A stretch of DNA of 64,000 nucleotides from Liolophura sinensis (Eukaryota; Mollusca; Polyplacophora; Chitonida; Chitonidae). Shown in pieces: positions 11,972 to 24,400 of the stretch (its first letter is position 1; every line of letters starts with the position of its first letter). The stretch covers positions 46,910,645 to 46,974,644 of the forward strand of contig NC_088302.1 of the NCBI RefSeq assembly GCF_032854445.1, read 5' to 3'. A program made the position numbers and the translations under genes. A model generated the notes under the pieces. That model had not been told where the DNA came from and ran no database searches. It saw only the letters and a program-made list of their open reading frames with translations.

Positions 11972-14900
11972 ACGTGTACATACAGAATCAATGATGGAAT
12001 AACCCCATCATGCAATTGTACTCTCCATGTGCGCAAACCCTGAGCTCAATACATGCAGTACTTTTTGAGAAACCACCCCTAACACTTTGTTTAACATTCC
12101 TAGAGAAAATGCACTAAGTGAGGAATTAAGTAATGTACGGTACTTAATACGCACACATCCAATCAACAATAGAATATCCCCTCGTGCTATTGTGCTCTAC
12201 CTGTGTGCAAACCCTGAGCTCAATACCTGCAGTCCTTCTTAGGATGCCACCCCTGACATTTTGTTTGACATTACTTTCTCTATTATTCAACATTCAATGA
12301 GTTAAAAAAATTTGAGTTTGAAAAGGTCTAAGGAACTCCTCCTTACATCTACCAAAAGCAGCTGATCCTCAGTCATATTAGTTAGTGATCAGTGCATGCT
12401 GTAAGTTACGTTTATCACATACTGAAGGAAAGCATCTTAAAATTTTCCATAAAGATAAGCATAATTAACTGAGTTCATTTCTTTTTGCACAAGGCTTAAG
12501 TATGCATTAAGAATGAGAGGAAAGCAAGGTAATAAAAATTAATGCCAATCATTTCATAGAAAGAAACCAAAATAAAACGTATTACTGTACATTTTCAACG
12601 TTTTTGAAATAGAATTCTTGTTGAAAATTATGTTAAACTGATTTGTTTGTGTTGCTACAGACGCAAGCTTTATAGAACTGTGCAAATTATTTCTCCACAC
12701 CCCATAGTTCTAACAGAATGTTTCAAAATACTGGCTGCAAAGGCAGCTGAAAAATTTGAAGAATTAGGGTAATATTTTTTAGAAGTTTATAATTTTCTTT
12801 CAGTTGATGTGCAATTTTATATTAAACATTCTGTGCACAGTGTTTATATCATACTGATTCTTATTAAAACACTTAAAATTCCTTACCTTAGAGTAGACTT
12901 TCCCCTCGCATGTAAATGCAACCTTTGAAGGTTTCTGTTAATAACTGTACATATAAAGAACATCTGGGCTCACTTCGTGGCTCCAATGACGTCTTCAGAT
13001 CCCTACATCTATTAAAAATCAATTGCTATACTAGCCATAGGTGGAGATATAGGACAAAAGACCAGTGTGATTTTTACTTTCTAGCAGCTAGTATTAACTT
13101 TTAAGCTGCATGACTTTTTATATGAACAAAGGCTAGGAGGCCACATGATTTATCTTCATCTCACCCAATTGCTGTCACTTTAAATAGCTTTTGTTACATT
13201 TACCTCATGAAATGTCAGTTTTAAAGGAAATCTTTTCTGCTTTGGTGAACAATGACCCCAGGCAAGTCAAGTGATAGAGTAAATCCACATGTGATCAATT
13301 AGAGAGGATTTACATGGATATACATGCAACAACCCTCCCCTCTTCCTCCCCTTCTAGCTGCTGGAATTAACAAACTCTCAAGGTACCTCCACAGGGTAGA
13401 TTTTTTGGTCAAGTTTTGTGAGAAATTAATTATAAAACCTCCCACTGAAATTATTGATACATTTAGAAATAGCTCCAGAATAGAAACCAAATAAATATAA
13501 CTATATATCTAAAATAACTAATAAATACATAAATAAGATAGCCTTAGGTGCATTCATGCAGATTACTTCAGAAATTATGTGATATTTACTAGCAGAAGTT
13601 TTGCATATTGTTTCACATATGGTATGACTACTTTTAGTAAATGGCATGCTACAGTGTACTTAACATATTGCCCATCTTCATCTATATATGACTTTTGGTG
13701 CGTTTACAGTACTACATCATTATTAAATAATGACTTCAATGGACAGATAAAATATCAGAATTTCACGATAATGAAACAGCTATACACGTATACTTCAAAA
13801 CAGCGTGTTTAAGTCATAAAAAGTATTCTATTGGTTTTAAATATGCCTGTACACGTCCCAGTAGACAGAACGACGGAACTGCAGTTGTGAATGCCAAAGT
13901 CGCTCAAACCAGTACCTACTAGTTACATGTACTAGCATGGTACTACAGAGGCATCCTATCACTATCCTGTTTATGGTGAGACACTGCAATAGTACTAGTG
14001 TGACAGTAGAAATAAATAAATCATTTAGTCGCCATCGACTTAATTATGAATAAGCCTTTCTACCCGTTTAACCCCGACGTTTAAACTATATATGTCGTCT
14101 GCAAATTTTACACGTTTTTGTCCTGGTCCGCACGAAATTCTTAACCGGTGAAACGTTCGAGTCTCTATTTCGTTGTTATGTGTAATAGACCTTTGTCGTT
14201 TATGCTTAGAAGATAATGATGCACTACTGTTTAAAATTTACGGACGAAGAAAGCGAGATGTAATGCATACATTAACTTCAAAAGTCTATCTGGATTTGTT
14301 TGCTGACGTATTTTCCCCAGTTTTGGATGTTAGCACTAACCCCAACACGAACTGGCGCAATTTTCGACATTTTGCACTAGGGGCTGTCAAGATAGATCTA
14401 TTTTACATTAGAATGTTTATAACATCTGAAATATTCAGATAAGACATTTCGCCTTTCCTTGACTTTGGTAGTGTGTTTTCAACTGTCCCGTGGATAATAT
14501 TGCCACACACTGGATTCGTGGGAAAACAGGTACTGAAATGAAATGTTGATGCTGTTGTCGTTTAGCGCACGGCACATGTAGTTGAGCTGTACGGTATTCA
14601 TTGGATTTTTGTGGCATAATAGCACATGGCATTGTTTCTTGTCAAATGTCGCACCATTGATTCAAGTAGAAATAGTAATGTGGACACATTTCCTGAAACA
14701 GAATTATCGTATTTCACCTAAACCTTCCCATTTTTAAGTGATACAGTTTGCTTGATTCTGATTGATTTATTTTACATTATAAATATAATTATATCGGTCC
14801 TTTGAATCGGTGCCAAAGAATTATTTATGTTAAGTTTTTTTTTTTTTTTTTTTTTTTTTTTGGTGAGGTATTTTGTGAAGTTGGATTAATTCATCAAAAG

Positions 14901-15478
14901 CGTTTTAACATACCAAACTTCATGTAGTAGTTGTGAGGAATGTGGAACATTGTCATTGATTTTGAACAGTTGAACTCATTTTTCATAATTTTCAAATGAA
15001 TCAGAGTGTCTGGACCAAAGTGACATGGTTATTATTGGTAATAAAGTGCAATTAACTTTCCATATTTGTTTCCCTCTCCATAAGCACTTAAAAAAATGTC
15101 AAAAAAGTTAAAATATTTGAATGATAACAAGTTTAATTTACTGTAGTTTTAGTGTGTACTTTAAGGGTCTAAACTCGGCAAAGCCTAATGGGCCATGTTG
15201 AAGTTTATACATGTAGTACAGTAATGTGTATTGTTTTAAGAAATGATCAACACAGTTTGATTTGGTCTGGCTTGATTGAATTATGAAAGGAAGCATACAT
15301 TAAATGAAAGTGAAAGCATGGATAACCCCCAATATAGATTCACTCACACAAAGTTTACCAGGCTTGTAGCAGGCTTGAGATTTCTCTGCTTCTGTTATTG
15401 CTCACAACATTGCTCATCATCGATTTGGTTCACATGAATTACATTAATATTATGTGTTGTTGTTTTCAGGTTTAGGAA

Positions 15479-18400
15479 ATGAGGAAACATGAAACACATC
15501 CATCTATTAAATCACTGAAGTACTTCACATTCAAGAGAAGTTTTAGTTCCAAGGATTTCAAAAGCTTTGATGGCCTAAACAGTTCAGATGGTAAGATAAA
15601 ACATCCCTCTTTATTTAAACGGGTATAAAAATATCAGCACCAGTATTGTGATGATCGTGATTTCTCAAATGTTTTAGATAAGTCAACTCATTTTGTACTT
15701 TCCTTTGAGATATCCAAACCAAAACTTAAATTTTAGATTGACACAAAGTCATTTACAATTAGATATATGCATATAGTAGACCTTGTATAATTTAGACCTC
15801 ACTGTCATTATCATCCTTATCACTTTACTCTTCCACAATTTCCAGTGGCTTGTTTGGGTGAAGTTAATGACAACTGGTTTACTGATCTTACTGAGGATAG
15901 AGTAAGATCTGCCAACAAGACCCAGTCTTCAGGTGAGCTGAATTTGATCATAGATTGTCATATTTCATTTTTACTACTGTGCATATATGAGCAAGCAGTT
16001 GTGCAATGTGTCAGATTTGAAGACCATACTGCTGTGAAGTATCAGAGAAGAGGCAGAGTTTCTGCACCCCATGACATTTGATTGGTAGGTAAATAAACCA
16101 ATGTATCTTGGTAAAAACAGTTCAAATTTATATTCTATTTTCTGTGTTATCAGAACGTGTGGATGAAGATGACATCCAAACTAAAGAAGACAATGGTTGT
16201 GTCCACCAGACTCCCTCACAGAGTCATCTGATCCTGTCAGATGAATGGGACAGTCCTAGATTACCGTACACATGGACTCCAACATCTAGTGAAGCATTAA
16301 GGTATATACTTTAATTCTTAAAGCTTTTCACATGTTTGTAAGGTGTTTATTCAAGCATGTTCTGAAAGCATTAATTTTTGTAGGTTGATAGTATTATACT
16401 TTTGGTGAAGCCTTGAAATTGGCCAATCCAACTACTGTCTCCAGAATCTTGAAATGTGCATAAATGGCACTGACCATTGCTCTTTTCTATGTGAAAAGGT
16501 TGAGGAAATAGGGTAATTGAATTTGGATGTTCCACCATAACCTCTCAGCCTTTTTAACAATTCTGCATTTATCACACCTAGGGGCTGGGCCTGGACATCT
16601 CCGAGATATAAATACAAGTAGCCAGGGAATTTAGAGCTGAGGAAAGAGGGGAAAGCTCATATTATTTACTATGGCCTGTCTTGGAATGAACAAATGATTG
16701 AATGATTTATCATTAGGGTTGAACTCAACTTTGGCATTATTTCCACTATTATCATGTTCAAAATTACGAAGCAGTTATGGCTTTCGGCATGATACTAATA
16801 AAATCTGAAATTAGAACAGACGAGAGAAATAGTCAAATACTGAAAACCATATTTTTCTACACAAATTGCATCTGATGTATTTTTGTGCGTATGAAAAGGT
16901 TTGAAGGCTGAAATTCATGTACACTGCGGTGACTTAATTAATGTCCTGGTTTCAGCCCGGCTGCTGTAGATGTGGCATCGCGAGGTAACAGCAAATCCAG
17001 CAGCCCCTCAGCCCTGGCTGCCAGCCTGGGGGTTAATCTTGAGGGATCAGCTTTGTCCTGGACAAGTTCTCTGGAAACTCCACCTTGTCAGACACCTGTC
17101 AGGGATAACCATGCCCCAGGTATTAACATTTATGTATTTGCTTATTTCATATTCAATTCATGTTTATTTAGAATGTGTCTGGTAGAGCAGTGCTTAGGCC
17201 ACATCAGTTTGAATTCTTGTTTTACATGCAGAACGAGTGCATTCCTCAATTTCTGAGGAGGGCAAAAAATAAAAAATAAACTGAAAAATCACCTAATTTG
17301 TTGGAAATGTCGCAGAAATTGTTTTTTGTTAAAGACTTATTAACGTATCGTTGAAAACTAGAAAATCACACAAAACATTAAGAACAAACAAAATAAATTG
17401 GTGGTTTTTCTATTCCATGTTTATTTCATTTTTGGATTATTTTAGTGTCGGTTTTGGCCATAAAACACAAAATAAAATTGGTGTCACCCTAGCCTAAACA
17501 TGAATATTGAAAAAGACACTGAAGGCAGGTCAATTCTGAAGAAAAAAATCTTCCTAGATGGTTGATCATTGAAATATTAAATGATTTCCAGCAGAGTAGC
17601 ATGAGATAGCAGATTGATTTCTGGAACATAAACAGAGTTAATGTGTATGTGATCAACTGCTTGAAGTGAACATAAAGTCAGTCTCTAAAACTGAACTCTG
17701 AGTTAGTTTGTATGTGATCAACTGCTTAAAGTGAACATAAAGTCAACCACTAAAGCTGAATTCTGAGTTAGTGTGTGTGTGATCAACTGCTTAAAGTGAA
17801 CATAAAGTCAACCACTAAAGCTGAATTCTGAGTTAGTTGTGTATGTGATCAACTGCTTAAAGTGAACATAAAGTCAGCCACTAAAGCCAAATTCTGAGTT
17901 AGTTGTGTATGTGATCAACTGCTTAAAGTGAACATAAAGTCAGCCACTAAAGCTGAATTAGTTAATAAAGTTGTGTTCCAGAAATGTTCTAAAAATATTT
18001 GACACCGCTTATCAGCAGGGTAAATAGCAAACTATCGTCAGTAGGTAGCCACGCATTTGGTTTTGCCATGCTATAGCTATCTAGTGACGTCAAAACCTAG
18101 GAGCTTTCTCGTACCATCGGTATTAAACAATGTGACAGTGTATCCGCTCTGACATCTGATCATAAGGCCGATGTTTCTGTTACTTTGGTGCTCAGTCAAG
18201 GCGATGTTCGTGGACACAGACATCATGTTTTATGGCCCTGCTCACCCTCCTCTTGCGTGGGTGCAAGCATTTGGCCTAGCTGGCTGTACCGAATTTACCA
18301 AACATAGTAGGGCCTTCTAGTTGATAACAGACGCTTTCATTCAGATTTTGAGAAGATATTTTCATTATAAATCTGACTTGCTAAGGAAAAATAATGCAAA

Positions 18401-21400
18401 GTCACAATATTTTTCTTCAAGAAATGGCCAGCCCCAATAGCATAGTTGGTAGAGCGCCCTCTTCAGGAGCGGTAGATCCAGGGTCAGTCGTGGAGTCACA
18501 CCTAAGGCCTTAACAGAGGAAGTTGTAACTCACTTGGCGTTCAGCATGAAGGGGATAGTGCAATGACTGGTTGACCCGTATCAGTATAATGGCTCGGGCG
18601 GGACAGCTTACTTGCCTTCAGTAAGGCATCTCAGTGAAGCAGCACTAGATAAAAGAGTGTTGGAATCTGTCCTGCTACATGTACAAGGAGGCACATTACA
18701 TGCACTCCAAGGATTCCTTCGTCGTCAAAACACTGAAAAATTGTTAAGTACCATGTTAAACCCCAAGCACTCACCCACTCACTCTTCAAGCAATTACTCT
18801 CGTAAGGCAGTTTTCTTGCTAGCTCAACCTGACAAGTTACTATAGTATCCTGCCCTACATTTACGCCTTGTGACATGGGCAGCCGTTCTCACTTCCCTGC
18901 TCATAAATGGGTGGTTCAAAATGCATCAGTTTAACCGCAAATCCAGTTTATTGCATCAATATCTGTCAATCCACTATAAGAAACCACATTGACAATCGAC
19001 AGTTCATAGGTTTTTTGACGTGACAACTAATTATCACGTGAAGCTTTCAGTGCTTGTGATTGGCCAAGTTCATACAGGCTTCTGCAACATGGCTATTCAG
19101 AGTGAATTGTCTATCACTGCCATATCCCCAGTACTGAACATCATCTTCTTGACTTTCAAAACTTTATAGAATATTTTTCTGTGATAACTGTGTCCTATAT
19201 CATTGTTTCTATGTATATATAGTGGCAGACTTTATGTTCACTCTAAGGAAAGATAAAGGATTATAAAAATAATCACTACATTAAGTATATTGCAGGGCTT
19301 TGCTTGGAAGATATGGAATTTGTGAATTCATACTTTTTTTTTCAAAAATCAATCTTACCTACCTTCAAACTTGTATATTTTGTGTGTTTTTTCATTTTTT
19401 ATAGGAGAGGAGTCATTACTAATGCTAGCTACATCTGTAAGTTCACTTTCCAATCCCAAGGTAAGTGTTAAAATGTTGGAATGTAATACACATCTAAACA
19501 GTAGTGTAGTCCCCAACGAAACCCCTCTTCAAACATTACAGTCCCTAAGTTTGCTTTTAAGATGGTTCTCATAGAGGACTAGACGGGCAATCGTCCAAAT
19601 GTACTGCACTTCGCAAAAAAAGACCTGAGTATTTCAGTGATTCCATTTTGATTTTTCAATTTTTCGCTTTCACTTTAATATGAATTTTCTAGAGAAATGT
19701 TTAAAATGTGATGCAAAAGATTTATATGGAGTTTCAGTTTGAAAGCATACTTTAATAATTTTCAGCGCCTACCCCGAGCATTGTTCTCACCCAATAAGAC
19801 AGCTGATTCTGACGTACTTGGGGTTGGATTATGTACCACTTTTGATGAGGAAGAAGATGATAGAACCATTTTAGATGAAGGAGCTGTGTCCAATTGTCTC
19901 CCCTTCTCATCCAGCCCTTTTTTAGGTGCTGCTGTCGCCAGTCTAAGCCCCTGGGAATCCCCCGTCCCTTGCAGCCCAGGGAAAACTTGTGTCATAGAGA
20001 GCACTTTGTCAGATTTCTTTGATACACCTGTGAATAACATGCGATCAAGACGCAGACAAGCTCCAGGAAAGAGAGCTAAGAGAAACTCTGTAGGAATTCC
20101 AAGCCCCATTACAGGACCAAATACTCCATGTGAAAGCCCTCTTCATTCCATCCTGTCTGATAAGAAACCTAGAACACCTGCAAGTGTGAAGCGAGTAAGA
20201 TTTGTAGGTGAATTTTGCAATTCTTCAAGATCGAAACTTGCCAAAATTTCTGAAAATATCTGTGCTAGCAATTCAGAAAGCAAGCTTGTTAACAGTAAAG
20301 AAAGTAAAGGACTGGTCACATCTACAGATAATGATATTCAAAGTATTTCTGACCACTGTGGTGTGAGTAATGTGGAAGAGGAAGCCAAAGGAAATGTAAA
20401 GTTAGCGGGTGAGGAGGATAGAGCAACTTTGTGTGCTGTGGACCAGGCTGTAACGACCCCAGAAGATCATGAACATCCTTCAAGGACTGTTTGTGTTGTT
20501 ACTTCACTAGCGGTAGAGACGTTGATTTCTGCATCTAAAGATCAGGTAGAATTAGAGTCACTGAAGGATTCAGCCACTTTGTCAACGAGACCTGACCACC
20601 TGACTGAAGAGCCATCACATCATGGGAAAACTGGTCTGGCGGAAACATGTGGTGTAAGTAACAAAACCTTCATTGTGACAAGCAACCCATGTTATCCAGC
20701 TAAGAAACATATGACAGATGATGACATGTTATCTCAGATATCTGCTGAAACCTTGGCAGACATGTGTGAACACATTATGGATGAACCAGAAGAACAGACA
20801 CAGTTTGACCCTGGCAAAATCAGGGCAAGGGTCACAGGAGTTGAGGTCTTGGAAAGTGTCAAGAAAGCTAACATTCAAGTTGAATGGAAAGATGTTCATT
20901 TACCTACAAGTAGTTCTGTACATGTTGGAGACCCAAAACAGCAGATCTGTGGCCAGGAAACAGTAAGTTTTTCATCTCCACCCAGTAAGTCAGAGAGATG
21001 TAAAGATGAGGAATTGTTCACACAGATTTCCCCAGGTTTCATGCACAGTATTCTCGACAGCGCCAAGGTGGTGGAAGAAAATTCAGATCAAGGTGGTAAC
21101 AAAGCAACTCCATCTTCTTCCAAACAGCAGAATTGTTATTCACTACTTAAGACATTTCCAAATGTTGACAACCTCAGCACTGGAAACTGCAAAGTGTCTT
21201 CAGGTATGTCAGAACAGTTTCCCTGTGATAGCATCCAAAGCTCCTCAGAATCCAGTACGCCCAAGGCTTGCCGAGTCCGTAGAAATAAATCCAGACACTT
21301 CCTGTATCCATCTGCTCAACAGATCAACTCCTCCTGTCCAAAGAACGTCTTCAATTTCAAAACTGGAAATCATGATGGATCTCCAGTGGTTTTTGTACCA

Positions 21401-24400
21401 AAGACTCAGGCTAGTGACTCGGTTGTACCTCTCACAGTATGCACTCCAACATCTCAAACTGATGTAACCGAGAAAAACTTACCAGGTAAAATGTCTGGGG
21501 CTACCCATTCTGAAGCTCTTCGTGGAAAGACTGCCAAAGTCCAGCTGTTTACAACAGACACAGCTGCTCCAACCAGGAAGGGAAGGAAACAAGTCAGCTC
21601 TGCAGGTAAAGTACATGTTTTACATGTATTTAATGGAACCATGTAAAAACTTTTTTTGTTACTGTTTCTAAGCATGTTGAACCTCCAGAGTAGGCATACA
21701 TTGAAGACCAGCCATAGGTTGAAAACCAGCTATACATTGAAGACCAGCCATACATTGAAGACCAGCCATAGGTTGAAGACCAGAACCCTTCTTTACATAA
21801 TTTGTTTAATTGTACATTATTTTATATATTATACATTATTCTGAAGGGTTTGGTCCATTTGCGTTGTTTTTATGTTAATAAGCTTATTAAAGGCAATGCA
21901 TTTTTTGAGTCATTTTAGACCACCAATGTCTAATAAATCGCACTGAGCATTAATGCACATCTTATTTTTCTTACTAATTCTCTTTTCAAAGTCATGGGGC
22001 AGAGGGGTGTACATTGGCTTGTTACTTTTTGATCATTTAAATGAATGGTTAGAGTAAAGCCCTAACTGAGGTTGCATTTCCCTGGTTAAGCGAGACTATT
22101 TGCAAACTACAATGTATCACATAGCCGTCAGTGCTCTCCACGCTGTAGTCTTGCATTCCAATACAAAAGCTTTCTTTCCATGTTATTTATATTTTATAAT
22201 GACATACAGGTAACCTACAGGCCCAATTTAATACATAAAGAGTCATGTTTTATAACACACTCAGTCTTCATTTTAGCTACCAACCATTGCTGAAAAAATG
22301 TGCCATGATTTCCTCTGCCTTGCTTGGTTCCTCTCTCGTTTAAATGGTAACTTCACCTATCATTTCTGTTTTGTTTTTTGTTTTGTTTTTTTTGACAGAT
22401 TTCAAGAGCTTCTCAGAGCTGCTAAAAGACTGTGATTTAGATTCTTGTTTTGAAGACCCCAAAGATTTCCCAACTGAGGCCTGTTCAAACATGACAGAAA
22501 GTCCAATGCCTCTAGAAAAAGTCGATATACCCAAGGAAGACAATTTACAAGATCCTGAATCTGTCATTCTTAGACAATCAGAAAAGCAAGCCAGTGATGG
22601 CAAAACAGCGACCTCCTCCCATGTTAAATTCACAACAAACTCACAAACAAATGGAACCAGTGAAAAGGTTGATCATGTGTCTAGCACAAATGAAAATCAA
22701 AGTGGCAAGGATACCAAGGATCTTCCATTTGGCTTGGTTCTAGACAGAAATGGAGCTTCGATGGGGTTTAAAACAGCCAGTGGGAAAGGATTCAGATTGA
22801 GCAGCACTAGTCTAGAGAAAGCCAAGTTCTTAGTTTCTGAATGTATAGACGAAGAAATGGCCTCTTCTGCAGGCGCCGGTTCTGATGAAACCATCAAAAC
22901 GGAAGGAGAAGGTAGCGTACTGAATGGAAAGAATTCCTTCATCAAAGATTATACGAGTAAGTCCTTTAATGGCTTTACAACAGCTGGCGGAAAAGATGTG
23001 AAAGTGTCAGAAGAAAGCATGATCAAAGCTCAGTCCTTTTGTGAAGAATGTGAAACAGAAGATGCAAAGAAGGAAATGAGAAAGAGGCAATCTGCTGAAC
23101 AACACAGACACGTTGATCAAAGAAAAGTGTCTCAGCCTTTGGTGACAAAACCTGAGGGCTCAAAAATTACCACAGATTATTTGTCAGACAGCAACAGGGA
23201 AATCCTTTGTGGTGGATTTAGAACAGCAGGTGGTAAGGATCTTCAGATTAGCAAAGAAAGCCTTGAAAAGGCAAAGACACTAGTTGAGGAAGATTTGGGT
23301 AAAAGTGTTGGTATTGTAAAATCTTTGAAAGACTGTAAAATCTTGAGTGACACTAGAGCTAAGAATGGTGCTCTTTCAGGTTTTCAAACAGCAGGTGGCA
23401 AAGATGTTCAAATAAGCGAAGAAAGCCTGGAGATGGCAAAATCCCTTGTTGAGAATACAGACGAAATATATCTTGACAAAAACTTAATTTCCAAAAATTC
23501 AAAGTTTGGAATAGCAGAAGAGAACTGTGAAAAGGAAAATGTACTGGTTTTGAACAGAACTAATGGGTTCACTACAGCTGGAGGGAATGATGTTAGGATT
23601 ACAGAAGAAAGCGTTGCGAAAGCCAAGGCACTTCTGGAGGACAACGAAGTAAGCAGAAATAATGAGACTTATAAAAGTGAAATAAGGTTGGATTATCACC
23701 AGAATACTCACGAATCCTTGGTAAATTTGTTACAAGGTGATAGTGCGGGACAGGCAGGCAATACTATTAAGTCGTTCAATGCAGCGGATGCAGTTCCTCC
23801 TCTTGGATTCACTACTGCAGCAGGGAAAGGTGTCAAAATAAGTAAAGTGAGCTTAGACAAAGCAAGAGCTCTTGTTGAGGACAGTGGTGATGCTGGTGGC
23901 CAAACAGTAGAACAAAGCAAGAAGGTGTTTGAAAGCAGTGAAGCTCAAAGTTTCCCTAGTCTGAAAGGTTTAGAAAGTATGAATGATGATAGAAATTTAG
24001 GCTTTATGCATTCCCAGACTGTAGGTAGTCCAAATTTATCAGTGGTCAATAATCACAAGAGGCAATCAATTGCTACAGGATCACCCAATATTAAGCCAAA
24101 AGTTCCAAAGGGCTATCGACCTTTTAAACCACCCCGACCAACACCAAAGAGGGAAACTGTGAATTCAAGTTTAAAAACTGAATCATCATGTGATAAAGTA
24201 AATGAATATGAGACAGCTGGCCCATACAACAGAAGTTTCGATGACAGTATAGCCGATGAGGATTTGTGTGCTCATTTATCAACATTTGATGATGGAACTG
24301 ATGTAATGAAGTCCAAGCAAATCCGTGTCATCTCTGATAGTAGGAATGTCCAACTCCTAGACAAAGATTTTACAAGCATGAACAACTTTGCTAATCATGA

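Larger units (their letters stand above)
9911..15478. other. Divergent intergenic interval between TDO2 and BRCA2
   Basis: TDO2 (minus) and BRCA2 (plus) are head to head here. I found no convincing coding exon on either strand. Non-coding first exons and promoters of both genes should lie in this interval, since each first coding exon begins just after an acceptor-like AG. A stretch at about 14040-14420 has noticeably more CpG (CCCCGACG, TTCGAG, GGCGCAA) than its surroundings and is a possible BRCA2 promoter or first exon. A poly-T run lies at about 14838-14861. Confidence 0.5.

Noticed and set aside
14173-14442. 89-codon open frame near the putative BRCA2 promoter
   Set aside because: No homology to BRCA2 N termini, and coding exon 1 at 15479 already begins after an acceptor-like CAG.
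18425-18500. Functional tRNA gene
   Set aside because: The head has tRNA-like boxes but no complete cloverleaf, and the body is shared with dispersed copies, so it is a SINE.
19739-19765. BRCA2 coding exon 6 starting earlier in the same open frame
   Set aside because: These bases form the intron 3' end (TTTTCAG at 19759-19765); joining at 19766 gives the correct phase, whereas joining at 19738 hits a stop.
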